NCBI GenBank assembly: GCA_002774055.1
Contig: PEZL01000032.1
Location: forward strand, 1-27,618
Origin: Candidatus Tagabacteria bacterium CG09_land_8_20_14_0_10_41_14
Lineage (GTDB): Bacteria; Patescibacteriota; Minisyncoccia; JAHISW01; Tagabacteraceae
Direction of reading: 5' to 3'
Length of the DNA stretch: 27,618 nt
The notes beneath the pieces are model-generated. The model ran no database searches and was not told the DNA's origin. It worked only from the letters and a program-made list of their open reading frames with translations. The position numbers and the translations under genes were made by a program. This document shows, piece by piece, positions 7,724 to 15,468 of the stretch (its first letter is position 1; each line of letters opens with the position of its first letter).

Positions 7724-9496
7724 ATGACCTCCGATGAAATTCGGCAAAAATTCCTAGATTTTTTTTCCGCCAAGGGCGGAAAAAAAGGGCACGCTATAAT
7801 CCCATCGGCCTCTTTGGTACCGGAAAATGATTCTTCGGTTCTTTTTACTACTGCCGGGATGCATCCGCTAGTTCCTTATTTGTTGGGCGAAAAGCACCCA
7901 CTTGGGAAACGGTTGGCTAATGTGCAGAAATGCGTTAGAACAGACGATATAGACGAAGTTGGCGATGGAATTCATCATACTTTTTTTGAAATGCTCGGCC
8001 ATTGGTCACTTGGAGATTATTTTAAAGAAGAAGCCATTAAATTAAATTTTGAATTTTTAACCTCGCCAGAGTGGATCGGGATTCCAGTTGAAAAAATAAA
8101 TATAACAATTTTTGAAGGCGACAATGACGCGCCCCGTGACGAAAAAGCCGCAGCCGTTTGGAAAAATCTCGGAATCCCCAACGAACAAATTTTTTATTTA
8201 CCCAAAAAAGAGAATTGGTGGGGACCGGTCGGGAAAAGCGGTCCTTGCGGACCAGATACGGAAATATTTTATGAATTTGATATTCCAAAATGCGGGGAAA
8301 ATTGCAATCCTTCTTGTCAATGCGGAAAATACAGCGAATTGGGCAATATTGTTTTTATACAATACAATAAGAAAACGGACGGCAGTTACGAAGAACTTAA
8401 ACAAAAGAATATAGATACCGGGCTGGGACTTGAGAGAATAACAGCAGTGTCTGGTGAAAATAAAAAAGATGATTACAAAATAGATATCTTCCAGCCAATT
8501 ACTAAAAAAATTGAGGAACTTTCTGGGAAAAAATACGAAAATAATATTAGAGTTTTTCGTATAATCGCGGATCACATAAGGGCGGCAGTATTTATTTTAG
8601 GAGACGAAAGGGGAATTTCGCCATCCAATATCGGTCAAGGTTATATAGTTAGGCGCTTGATTAGAAGATCTATTCGTCAAGGGAAAATATTAAGTATAAA
8701 CAAAAACTTTACGAGCGAAGTCGCCAAAGCTTGTATTGGTACGTTAAAAAATATTTATAAAGAAATAGAAAAAAATAAAGACTTTATTTTTAAAGAACTA
8801 GAAAAAGAAGAAAATAATTTTAGGAAAACTTTAGAAAAAGGCATGAGAAAATTTGAAAAAAATTCTGACAGCGATATCTCGGGGGAAAACGCCTTTATCC
8901 TTTTCTCCACTTACGGTTTTCCTATTGAAATGACCCAAGAATTGGCCGAAGAGAAAGGAATTAAAGTGGACACTGAAGGATTTAAAAAAGAAATGGTCAA
9001 ACATCAGGAGCTTTCGCGCACAGCCAGTGCCGGAATGTTTAAGGGCGGCTTGGCCGACTCGGGCGAGGAAACTAAAAAACTTCATACGGCAACTCATTTA
9101 CTTCTGGCTGCTTTACGGAAAGTGCTAGGCGGACACGTGGTGCAAAAAGGTTCTAACATCACGGCCGAGCGTCTGCGTCTGGACTTTTCTTATCCGGAAA
9201 AACTTACCGATGAACAAAAAACAAAAGTGGAAAAACTTGTCAACGAAAAAATTAAAGAAAATTTGCCGGTTATTTGCGAAGAAATGAGCCCAAAAGAAGC
9301 CGAAAAATCCGGCGCCTTGGGAGAATTTGGCCATAAATATGGAGAAAAAGTGAAGGTTTATTCAATAAATAATTTCAGCCGTGAAATATGCGGCGGCCCG
9401 CATGTTGAAAAAACGGGCGAATTGGGTGAGTTTAAGATAAAAAAAGAAGAAGCCAGTTCTGCGCGCGTTAGACGTATTAAGGCGATTATATTATAA
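7724..9496 (+). CDS. alaS: Alanyl-tRNA synthetase, short form lacking the C-terminal domain
   Basis: 590 residues, against about 875 in E. coli. The class II catalytic domain is present: LFTTAGMHPLVPYLLGEKHP, KCVRTDDIDEVGD and TFFEMLGHWSLGDYFKEEA, with WWGPVGKSGPCGPDTEIFYE. The tRNA-recognition region (ADHIRAAVF, YIVRRLIRRSIRQGK) follows. The editing domain is present with its zinc/catalytic residues (LHTATHLLLAAL and CGGPHVEKTGELGEF). Sequence stops right after the editing domain (SSARVRRIKAI), so the coiled coil and C-Ala/DHHA1 domain are missing. This is a normal CPR form, not a truncation by mutation: the stop codon is followed at once by the next gene. It lies 9 nt after mnmA and is probably co-transcribed. 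Confidence 0.96.
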   Translation: MTSDEIRQKFLDFFSAKGGKKGHAIIPSASLVPENDSSVLFTTAGMHPLVPYLLGEKHPLGKRLANVQKCVRTDDIDEVGDGIHHTFFEMLGHWSLGDYFKEEAIKLNFEFLTSPEWIGIPVEKINITIFEGDNDAPRDEKAAAVWKNLGIPNEQIFYLPKKENWWGPVGKSGPCGPDTEIFYEFDIPKCGENCNPSCQCGKYSELGNIVFIQYNKKTDGSYEELKQKNIDTGLGLERITAVSGENKKDDYKIDIFQPITKKIEELSGKKYENNIRVFRIIADHIRAAVFILGDERGISPSNIGQGYIVRRLIRRSIRQGKILSINKNFTSEVAKACIGTLKNIYKEIEKNKDFIFKELEKEENNFRKTLEKGMRKFEKNSDSDISGENAFILFSTYGFPIEMTQELAEEKGIKVDTEGFKKEMVKHQELSRTASAGMFKGGLADSGEETKKLHTATHLLLAALRKVLGGHVVQKGSNITAERLRLDFSYPEKLTDEQKTKVEKLVNEKIKENLPVICEEMSPKEAEKSGALGEFGHKYGEKVKVYSINNFSREICGGPHVEKTGELGEFKIKKEEASSARVRRIKAIIL

Positions 9497-9497
9497 T
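9492..9497 (+). promoter_or_regulatory. -10 box overlapping the alaS stop
   Basis: TATAAT overlaps the last codons of alaS and ends 7 nt before ATG 9505, so the transcript of the following gene should be leaderless. Confidence 0.5.
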
Positions 9498-9504
9498 GTA
9501 ATTA

Positions 9505-10683
9505 ATGTTGGGAAGGGAGAAAAAGCAAAAAGGAACAATCGCCGTTTTAGATATTGCCAGCGGTTCTGTTGGTGGAATTTTGTTTACGCGTAACCCGAGC
9601 GGTTTACCCAAAATTCTCGCAAGTATCCGCCAAACAACCGATTTTTCAAAAAGACTGAAAGTAAAAAACCTGCAAAAAAATATGCGCAACGCTATTTCAG
9701 AGGTCATCGCGTATCTGAAAACAGCAAGAGAAGAAAAACCGGAATTACTGCTATATGTTTTTTCTTCTCCCTGGTTTAAGGCTCAAACTAGAATTTTAAA
9801 AATAGAACGACAAAAATCATTTTCCATCGAGCAAAAACTTATAAATGCATTAATAGAGGAAGAAAAACAAACCGTAGCGGGGCGTTGGGAAATATTCGGA
9901 TTGGACAAGCAGAACCCTGAGTTTGTTGAAGAGGAAGTTATTAAAACGGTTCTGAACGGTTATGAAATAGAAAATATTTTTGGCAAAAAAGTGAAAAAAA
10001 TAGAGCTGAATCTTTTTTTAAGCCTTGCGCAAAAAGAAATTCTGGAAGAAGTGAAGGATGCGGCTTCCGACTATATAAGTCCTTCAAAAATAAAATTTCA
10101 TACCTTCCCCTTTGTTCTTTTCAACGTGCTTAAAAATATAATAAACACATTTGAGGGCGCGATGTTTATAGATATCAGCGGAGAAATTACCGACCTTTTT
10201 ATTATTAGAAACAACATTATTGAGGAAATAGACTATTTTACCAAAGGAGAAAATTTTTTCGTAAATAAATTGTCGGAATCAATGAATACGAATAAAAACG
10301 AAGCCAGGGCGAAATTAAAGCAATATGAGAGAGATGAATTAACCAAAGAAAGCAAAGATAAAATCAGAAAAATTTTGTTGGCTGCTTCCGAAAAATGGTC
10401 TGATCTCTTGCGCGGATTATTTAAAGACATCACCGCTGATAAATATTTACCGCAAACACTTTATTTTTGCGGTCCCGCCGGCCGGCTGAAAGAATTGGCA
10501 GAACAGGTGGTGTCCGAAAACTTTTCCAAATTTACAAGTTTCGGGCAGCCGTTAAATGTTCGCCTGTTCTCGCCGAAATCTTTGAAGTATCATTTTGAAT
10601 TTGCAAAAGGATTTGCCGATAATCAAGATATATTTTTGCTGATTTCTTCGCTTTTTGCAAATCATTTTTTAAACAAGAAATAA
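9505..10683 (+). CDS. PilM/FtsA-like actin-fold ATPase
   Basis: 392 residues. Three actin-fold nucleotide-binding motifs are visible in order: IAVLDIASGSVGGILF (phosphate 1), GAMFIDISGEITDLFII (phosphate 2) and TLYFCGPAGRLKELAE (adenosine motif). This pattern belongs to the PilM/FtsA group, which assembles on the inner side of the cytoplasmic membrane. There is no membrane helix. The next gene starts 2 nt after the stop and encodes a single-pass membrane protein, so the two may form an envelope complex comparable to PilM with its membrane partner; this is inference. Exact orthology to PilM or FtsA cannot be decided by eye. Confidence 0.7.
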   Translation: MLGREKKQKGTIAVLDIASGSVGGILFTRNPSGLPKILASIRQTTDFSKRLKVKNLQKNMRNAISEVIAYLKTAREEKPELLLYVFSSPWFKAQTRILKIERQKSFSIEQKLINALIEEEKQTVAGRWEIFGLDKQNPEFVEEEVIKTVLNGYEIENIFGKKVKKIELNLFLSLAQKEILEEVKDAASDYISPSKIKFHTFPFVLFNVLKNIINTFEGAMFIDISGEITDLFIIRNNIIEEIDYFTKGENFFVNKLSESMNTNKNEARAKLKQYERDELTKESKDKIRKILLAASEKWSDLLRGLFKDITADKYLPQTLYFCGPAGRLKELAEQVVSENFSKFTSFGQPLNVRLFSPKSLKYHFEFAKGFADNQDIFLLISSLFANHFLNKK

Positions 10684-10685
10684 CC

Positions 10686-11972
10686 ATGATAAAAAGAAAA
10701 ATACAAGACATTATCGTCAAAAAACAGAAACGGGTTGTTTTTAATAAAATGCCGGAAAAAGAAACAGAAGCCGAAAATTTTAAAGTTCATAATTATTTTA
10801 CAAAAGCAAAAGAAAATTCTAGAAGAAACGGGCGTATTTCAAGAGGAAAAATTATTTTTGGCGTTTTTCTTTTTTTGTTATTTCTTGTTGTTGGGGCAAA
10901 AACCATTAACGCTTTTTCCAAGGCCGTTATTCAGATTCAACTGCATCAGGAAATAATAAACGTAGATTCAACCCTGAAGGGATTAATCGCCGGCAAGACA
11001 ATCACAGAACCTTTTGATTTGAGCGTTCAAACCATGGAGATTCAAATAAGCGAAGAGAGATCCCTAGCAGCAACGGGCAAAAAAATAGTTGAGAAAAAAG
11101 CAAGTGGTCAAATTGTAATTTATAACGCTTACAGTTCATCTGCCCAGCCGTTTATAGAGCGCACCCGTTTTGAAACGCCCGACGGGAAAATATATCGTAT
11201 TCAAAATAAAATAATTGTTCCCGGCGCGAAAATTGAGGAAGGTAAGATTGCCCCTAGCTCTATTGAGACTACGGTTTATGCCAATAGCGCCGGAGAAGAA
11301 TATAATATTGATTTAACCGACTTCACCATCCCCGGTTTTAAAGGAGATCCGCGGTATGATGGTTTTTACGCGAGATCAAAAACTCCAATGGCAGGCGGGT
11401 TTAAAGGAGAAGTGCCGATTGTAAGCGAAGAAGATGAAACAAAACTCAAAGAAAGTATAGAAAAAACAATTGAAGAAAGACTTTGGCAGCAAGCCAAGGC
11501 GCAAACTCCGGAAGATTTTGTGCTTTATTCAAACGCCGCACAAATTACTTTTTCGGAAAATCAAATATCCGCTCGCGATAAAAACATCTTCACAATGAAA
11601 AAAGAGGGTTTCCTTTTCGCTTATTTGTTAAACAAGGAGGGGCTCTCACGTTCTTTGGTTAAAAAATATCTTGGTGAAGATCTAGTGGATAAAGTACGGG
11701 CGTATGATTTGGATAATCTTAAGTTTCAAATGGTGAGTTTGGATGAAAAAAAAGGCACGGTTGTTTTTCAAATTCAGGGAATGGTAAAATTTGTCTGGAT
11801 AATTGAAGAAGAAGAATTTAAAAAATCGCTTATTGCTTCTTCGGGCAATATGGAAAAAGTCTTCAAGAATTACCCGGCCATTGAAAAAGCCTCGGTGGTT
11901 TTTAAACCCTCCTGGTGGAGATTTTTTCCCAACAAAGCCTCAAAAATTCAAATAGAGTCACTCATCAAATAA
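10686..11972 (+). CDS. Single-pass membrane protein, Baseplate-J-like region
   Basis: 428 residues. A basic cytoplasmic N-terminus (about 55 residues) is followed by one membrane helix (IIFGVFLFLLFLVVGAKTI, about residues 56-75) and a large outer region. In the latter, ASGQIVIYNAYSSSAQPFIE, TRFETPDGKIYR, VYANSAGEEYNI and FTIPGFKGDPRYDGFYARS form a pattern I associate with CPR proteins annotated as Baseplate J/gp47-like. It probably forms a beta-rich surface structure. It is paired with the PilM-like gene (2-nt gap) and ends 11 nt before the infA promoter. The function is not established; a cell-surface or pilus role is a guess from the neighbour. Confidence 0.6.
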   Translation: MIKRKIQDIIVKKQKRVVFNKMPEKETEAENFKVHNYFTKAKENSRRNGRISRGKIIFGVFLFLLFLVVGAKTINAFSKAVIQIQLHQEIINVDSTLKGLIAGKTITEPFDLSVQTMEIQISEERSLAATGKKIVEKKASGQIVIYNAYSSSAQPFIERTRFETPDGKIYRIQNKIIVPGAKIEEGKIAPSSIETTVYANSAGEEYNIDLTDFTIPGFKGDPRYDGFYARSKTPMAGGFKGEVPIVSEEDETKLKESIEKTIEERLWQQAKAQTPEDFVLYSNAAQITFSENQISARDKNIFTMKKEGFLFAYLLNKEGLSRSLVKKYLGEDLVDKVRAYDLDNLKFQMVSLDEKKGTVVFQIQGMVKFVWIIEEEEFKKSLIASSGNMEKVFKNYPAIEKASVVFKPSWWRFFPNKASKIQIESLIK

Positions 11973-11983
11973 AGTGAAAAAGG

Positions 11984-12013
11984 TTGACATTTATTGCTTA
12001 TTTTTGTTATTAT
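11984..12013 (+). promoter_or_regulatory. Promoter of the infA-rpsI cluster
   Basis: TTGACA (11984-11989), an 18-nt spacer and an extended TGT-TATTAT -10 (12005-12013). This is the best sigma70-type promoter near the ribosomal cluster. The predicted start near 12020 gives a leader of about 85 nt. Confidence 0.75.
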
Positions 12014-12018
12014 CAGCA

Positions 12019-12045
12019 TATATAATTGGATTTGCCAATTATATA
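12019..12045 (+). promoter_or_regulatory. infA leader hairpin
   Basis: A perfect 11-bp stem TATATAATTGG/CCAATTATATA with loop ATTTG lies at the predicted 5' end of the cluster transcript. GCCAATTAT recurs 30 nt downstream (12064-12072), beside TGGC at 12080-12083, so an alternative pairing is possible. No T tract follows, so it is not a terminator; it may stabilise the mRNA or control infA. Confidence 0.5.
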
Positions 12046-12104
12046 ATAATATGTTAAAATCTAGCCAATTATCCAAACTGGCAAGTTTTTATTAATACAT
12101 ACAA

Positions 12105-12320
12105 ATGGTGAAAGAAAACAACGACGCGGTTGACGGACAAGTAATTGAGGCTTTGCCCAATACCACCTTTAGGGTAAAGATAAAAGAAAGAGGAGAAGCA
12201 ATCTTGGCGCATCTTTCCGGAAAAATGAGAATGTATCGCATAAAGGTGGTTGTCGGCGACAAGGTAAAAGTAGAACTTGATTCTTACGGGAAACGGGGCC
12301 GCATTGTAAAAAGAGAGTAA
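12105..12320 (+). CDS. infA: Translation initiation factor IF-1
   Basis: 71 residues, the normal IF-1 length. The S1-like OB fold is seen in VDGQVIEALPNTTFRVKI, ILAHLSGKMRMYRIKVVVGD and VKVELDSYGKRGRIVKR, closely matching the family. IF-1 occupies the A site of the 30S subunit during initiation. It is the first gene of the cluster and has a long structured leader, unlike the other genes here. rpmJ follows after 8 nt. Confidence 0.97.
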   Translation: MVKENNDAVDGQVIEALPNTTFRVKIKERGEAILAHLSGKMRMYRIKVVVGDKVKVELDSYGKRGRIVKRE

Positions 12321-12328
12321 TTTAAATT

Positions 12329-12445
12329 ATGAAGGTTAGAGCATCCGTTAAAAAAATTTGTAAAGATTGCAAAATAATCAGACGCAAGGGTCGGGTTTTT
12401 GTTATTTGTAAAAAAAACCCAAGACATAAACAAAGACAAGGCTAA
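12329..12445 (+). CDS. rpmJ: 50S ribosomal protein L36
   Basis: 38 residues: [15 protein letters not shown], then [21 protein letters not shown]. This is canonical L36 with the C-C-C-H zinc ligands conserved (Cys11, Cys14, Cys27 and the final His). It is a small rRNA-binding protein of the large subunit. The position between infA and rpsM is the standard one in bacteria. Confidence 0.97.
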   Translation: MKVRASVKKICKDCKIIRRKGRVFVICKKNPRHKQRQG

Positions 12446-12451
12446 AACAAC

Positions 12452-12835
12452 ATGAGAATAACAGGTATTACATTACCAGAAAATAAAAGATTAGAAGTGG
12501 CCTTAACCTATCTTTACGGTATAGGAAGGTCCAGGGCGATTCAAATTTTAAAAGAGATTTCTATTTCTCCGGATAAAAAAACAAAAGATCTTTCTCAAGA
12601 CGAATCAAATAAACTAAGAATTTTGTTGGAAAAGTACAAAATTGAAAACGACCTACGGAGAGAAATTACCGGAAATATAAAAAGATTAAAAGAGATTAAG
12701 TCTTATCGCGGAACAAGGCACATGAGAAATCTGCCGTCCCGCGGCCAACGCACTAAGACAAATTCACGCACCACAAGACCGTACAAAGGAAGAAAAACAA
12801 TGACAAGCGGTAAACGCAAAGCGGAGAAAAAGTAA
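12452..12835 (+). CDS. rpsM: 30S ribosomal protein S13
   Basis: 127 residues. It starts MRITGITLPENKRLEVALTY and has GIGRSRA (helix-two-turn-helix), LRREITGNIKRLKEI, YRGTRHMRNLPSRGQRTKTN and a basic tail. These are all hallmark S13 blocks. S13 sits in the head of the 30S subunit and touches the P-site tRNA and the L5 bridge. It lies 6 nt after rpmJ and 5 nt before rpsK. Confidence 0.98.
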   Translation: MRITGITLPENKRLEVALTYLYGIGRSRAIQILKEISISPDKKTKDLSQDESNKLRILLEKYKIENDLRREITGNIKRLKEIKSYRGTRHMRNLPSRGQRTKTNSRTTRPYKGRKTMTSGKRKAEKK

Positions 12836-12840
12836 TTAGT

Positions 12841-13275
12841 ATGGGGAAAAAAAGAATTGTAAAAGAAAAAGGGGGGGGATTGAGTCCTGAAATGAAAAAC
12901 AGGGCACTTAGCCGTATTCCGAAGAAAAAATTAAGTTCAGGCATTATTTTTATTCGCGCCACTTATAATAATACGCGTATCGCCTTTACGGACCCCAAGG
13001 GAAACGTAATAATGTGGTCTTCATCCGGCAATTTAGGATTTAAGGGGGCAAAAAAGGCAACACCGTTTGCCGCTTCCAAGGTAGCAGAATTAATAACAGA
13101 TAAGGCCAAGGCTATTGGAGTAAGAGAATTGGATATTCAGATTAAGGGCGTGGGTGGCGGCAGAGAGTCTGCGTTGAGAAGCATTGGTTCCAAAAATTTT
13201 ATTATTAATTCAATAAAAGATACAACCCCCGTACCGTACAATGGACCAAGGCCTAAAAAACCTAGACGAGTATGA
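12841..13275 (+). CDS. rpsK: 30S ribosomal protein S11
   Basis: 144 residues. A basic N-terminal extension is followed by the conserved core: GIIFIRATYNNTRIAFTDPK, SSSGNLGFKGAKKATPFAA, VGGGRESALRSI and the C-terminus PVPYNGPRPKKPRRV. S11 forms part of the 30S platform near the mRNA exit and the anti-SD region. A run of eight G lies at 12871-12878 in the N-terminal extension. Its TGA overlaps the rpsD ATG (ATGA). Confidence 0.97.
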   Translation: MGKKRIVKEKGGGLSPEMKNRALSRIPKKKLSSGIIFIRATYNNTRIAFTDPKGNVIMWSSSGNLGFKGAKKATPFAASKVAELITDKAKAIGVRELDIQIKGVGGGRESALRSIGSKNFIINSIKDTTPVPYNGPRPKKPRRV

Positions 13276-13895
13276 GCACAATTAATTGTAAAACCTGCAG
13301 ACGCGCAAATCAAAAACTCTTTTTAAAAGGAGATAAATGTTTTTCACCCAAATGTCCGGTTAGCCGCAAGCCTTACGCGCCTGGTAAAAAATCCAAAAGA
13401 CCGAAGAGACTTTCTGATTACGGATTACAGCTGAAAGAAAAACAAAAATTAAAGTTTCTTTACGGAATGAGAGAAAAGCCGTTTTTAAATTATGTTAAAA
13501 AAGCAATGGCAAGGGGCGGAACAGATATTGGCTTAAGGTTAACGGAAATGCTGGAATCAAGACTGGATAACGTTGTTTATAAACTTGGTTTTGCCGGTTC
13601 ACGAAGCGCCGCCAAACAAATAGTCAGCCATGGACACATTTATGTAAACGGTAAAAAAACGAACATTCCCTCGCGCCAATTAAAGAAAGGGGATAAAATT
13701 GCCATACGCCAGCAAAGTTTATCTAAAAAAAATTTTGAAGATTTAGATATTAATTTCAAAAAATACAATCCGCCATCATGGCTTAAGTTGGATAAAGCAA
13801 AAAGGGAAGGAGAAATTGTGACTACACCGTCTCTTGAGGCAAAAAGCGATCTTGGCATAAATTTAAATTCGGTTATTGAATTTTATTCAAGATAA
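13272..13895 (+). CDS. rpsD: 30S ribosomal protein S4
   Basis: 207 residues. The zinc-binding form is present: CKTCRR and KCFSPKCP in the first 30 residues give four cysteines, followed by SRKPYAPGKKSKRPKRLSDY. The S4 RNA-binding domain (LESRLDNVVYKLGFAGSRSA, then VSHGHIYVNGKK) is intact. S4 is a primary 16S rRNA binder and in many bacteria the translational repressor of this operon. The start overlaps the rpsK stop. Confidence 0.98.
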   Translation: MSTINCKTCRRANQKLFLKGDKCFSPKCPVSRKPYAPGKKSKRPKRLSDYGLQLKEKQKLKFLYGMREKPFLNYVKKAMARGGTDIGLRLTEMLESRLDNVVYKLGFAGSRSAAKQIVSHGHIYVNGKKTNIPSRQLKKGDKIAIRQQSLSKKNFEDLDINFKKYNPPSWLKLDKAKREGEIVTTPSLEAKSDLGINLNSVIEFYSR

Positions 13896-13932
13896 AGGTT
13901 TTGAATTATTAATATTATTTTTCATAACATAT

Positions 13933-14964
13933 ATGGATTATCAAATATCTCTACCAACAAAACCGAAGGTTGTTTTAGAGGAAGAAAACAAGGGCGTATA
14001 TGAAATAGAAGGTCTTTACGCGGGTTATGGTTATACCCTGGGTAATTCTCTAAGAAGAATAATTTTGTCTTCGCTGCCGGGTGCCGCAATAACCACTATT
14101 AAGATAAAAGGCGTTAATCATGAGTTTTCCACAATTCCCGGTGTAAAAGAAGACGTTCTTGCTATCCTTCTGAATTTGAAACAAACGTGTTTCAAAATGA
14201 ACAGTGACGAACCTCAAAAACTAATTCTTTTGTCAAAAGGGAAAAAAGATATAACGGCTAAAGATATTAAAACGCCTTCGCAGATAGAGATTTTAAACAA
14301 AGATACTCATATTGCCACAATAACAGATAAAGATACCGAATTAAATATTGAAATGACGGTGGAAAAAGGATTGGGTTATGTTCCTAAAGAAAACCTTAAA
14401 AAGGAAAAAATAGAAACCGGCATGATTATTGTAGACGCATCTTTTACCCCTATCCGAAGAGTAAATTATGAAGTAGAAAGCATGCGGGTGGGAGAAAGAA
14501 CAGATTATAACAGATTGCGTTTTGTTATTGAAACGGATGGCAGTATAACCCCAAGAGAGGCAATTGAAAGTTCTATAAAAACATTAATTCGCCAATTAAG
14601 CGCAATTGTTGAAATGACGGAAAAAGAAACAGAAAAAATTATAGAAGAAACCAAGGAAGAACAAAATCAAATTGCGAAAAAAGAAGAAGAGAAAAAAGAA
14701 ATTAAATCTGCGGCCGAAGAAGTGCCCGAAAAAGAGGAAAGAGAAGCTGAATCGGAAAGCGAAGAGGAAGTGCTTAAAACGCGAATAGAAGATCTTAATT
14801 TATCTAACCGTATACTGAACGCCTTATCAAGGGCTAACATAAGAACCGTGGGAGGATTGGTGAGAAAAAAAGAAGAAGACTTATTGCAAATTGACGGACT
14901 TGGCGGAAAGGGGTTAATAGAAATACGGCGGGCGTTAGGCAATTTCGGCTTAATTTTGAGGTAA
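13933..14964 (+). CDS. rpoA: RNA polymerase alpha subunit
   Basis: 343 residues from ATG 13933 (MDYQISLPTKPKVVLEE); an earlier in-frame start at 13876 overlaps rpsD and adds non-family sequence. The N-terminal dimerisation domain has GYTLGNSLRRIILSSLPGAA, NHEFSTIPGVKEDV and FTPIRRVNYEVES. The C-terminal domain (about residues 283-343) has DLNLSNRILNALSRANIRTV and LLQIDGLGGKGLIEI, which contacts DNA and activators. The linker (about 225-280) is unusually long and almost entirely Glu, Lys and Ala. It is followed by the second structured element and then rplQ. Confidence 0.97.
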   Translation: MDYQISLPTKPKVVLEEENKGVYEIEGLYAGYGYTLGNSLRRIILSSLPGAAITTIKIKGVNHEFSTIPGVKEDVLAILLNLKQTCFKMNSDEPQKLILLSKGKKDITAKDIKTPSQIEILNKDTHIATITDKDTELNIEMTVEKGLGYVPKENLKKEKIETGMIIVDASFTPIRRVNYEVESMRVGERTDYNRLRFVIETDGSITPREAIESSIKTLIRQLSAIVEMTEKETEKIIEETKEEQNQIAKKEEEKKEIKSAAEEVPEKEEREAESESEEEVLKTRIEDLNLSNRILNALSRANIRTVGGLVRKKEEDLLQIDGLGGKGLIEIRRALGNFGLILR

Positions 14965-14977
14965 CGCGTAAAAATGA

Positions 14978-15104
14978 ATCCCGTTAGTGATGGCGAGGGT
15001 TCGCACCCTAAAATCTCTAACGGGATGAATATATGACGAGTAATAATTATAAGTTAAAGAACAAAAAACGGAAATGTTAAAACATTTCCTATCACTAACG
15101 GGAT
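14978..15104 (+). promoter_or_regulatory. Structured repeat/leader element, copy 2, covering the rplQ start
   Basis: Same layout as 4103-4224. Arm P ATCCCGTTAGTGAT (14978-14991) pairs 14/14 with arm R ATCACTAACGGGAT (15091-15104), whose last two bases are the first two of the rplQ ATG. P can also pair 13/14 with arm Q ATCTCTAACGGGAT (15013-15026), enclosing an AGGGT-TCGC-ACCCT hairpin. A hairpin GGAAATG/CATTTCC (15070-15076, 15083-15089) precedes R. Relative to copy 1, P and R changed together (A to T, T to A), and so did the small hairpin. Confidence 0.8.
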
Positions 15105-15450
15105 GAAACATCATTCAAAAATTAGAAAATTGGGCAGAAAAAGAGACCAACGAAAAGCGCTTTATAAAACGCTTATGAGCAGCTTGGTAAAGTACGGGAA
15201 GATAGAAACTACGGAGGCAAAGGCCAAAGAAATCCGGCCAACAACGGAAAAATTGGTTACCAAAGCCCGGACAAAAACTCTGGCAAACCAACGACTTTTG
15301 TTTAAACATTTAAGCAAGGAGGCGGCCAGAAAAATGATCAATGAAATAGGCTCTCGCTACGAAAACAAAAAAGGGGGATATACAAGAATTATAAAATTGG
15401 GTCCAAGGAGAGGAGACGCCGCCGCACGGGCAATAATAGAATTTGTGTAA
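15103..15450 (+). CDS. rplQ: 50S ribosomal protein L17
   Basis: 115 residues. MKHHSKIRKLGRKRDQRKAL is the canonical L17 start, so ATG 15103 is certain. The body has YGKIETTEAKAKEIRPTTEKL and ends YTRIIKLGPRRGDAAARAII. L17 sits at the exit-tunnel side of the large subunit. Position after rpoA is standard. What is unusual is the 138-nt gap after rpoA filled by the structured element, whose 3' arm contains the start codon. Confidence 0.97.
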   Translation: MKHHSKIRKLGRKRDQRKALYKTLMSSLVKYGKIETTEAKAKEIRPTTEKLVTKARTKTLANQRLLFKHLSKEAARKMINEIGSRYENKKGGYTRIIKLGPRRGDAAARAIIEFV

Positions 15451-15468
15451 AATCATGCAGCATGTAAT

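Noticed and set aside
7724..9496. alaS broken by a premature stop
   Set aside because: Stopping after the editing domain is a known short form, and the following sequence holds the next gene's promoter and start with no remnant of the C-terminal domain.
13876..13932. Longer RpoA N-terminus from 13876
   Set aside because: The extra 19 residues overlap rpsD and do not fit the family, whose start matches MDYQISLP at 13933.
14978..15104. CRISPR-like repeats (repeated CTAACGGGATGAA)
   Set aside because: Only two direct units plus one inverted unit are present, with unequal spacing and no cas genes. The pairing pattern explains them better.
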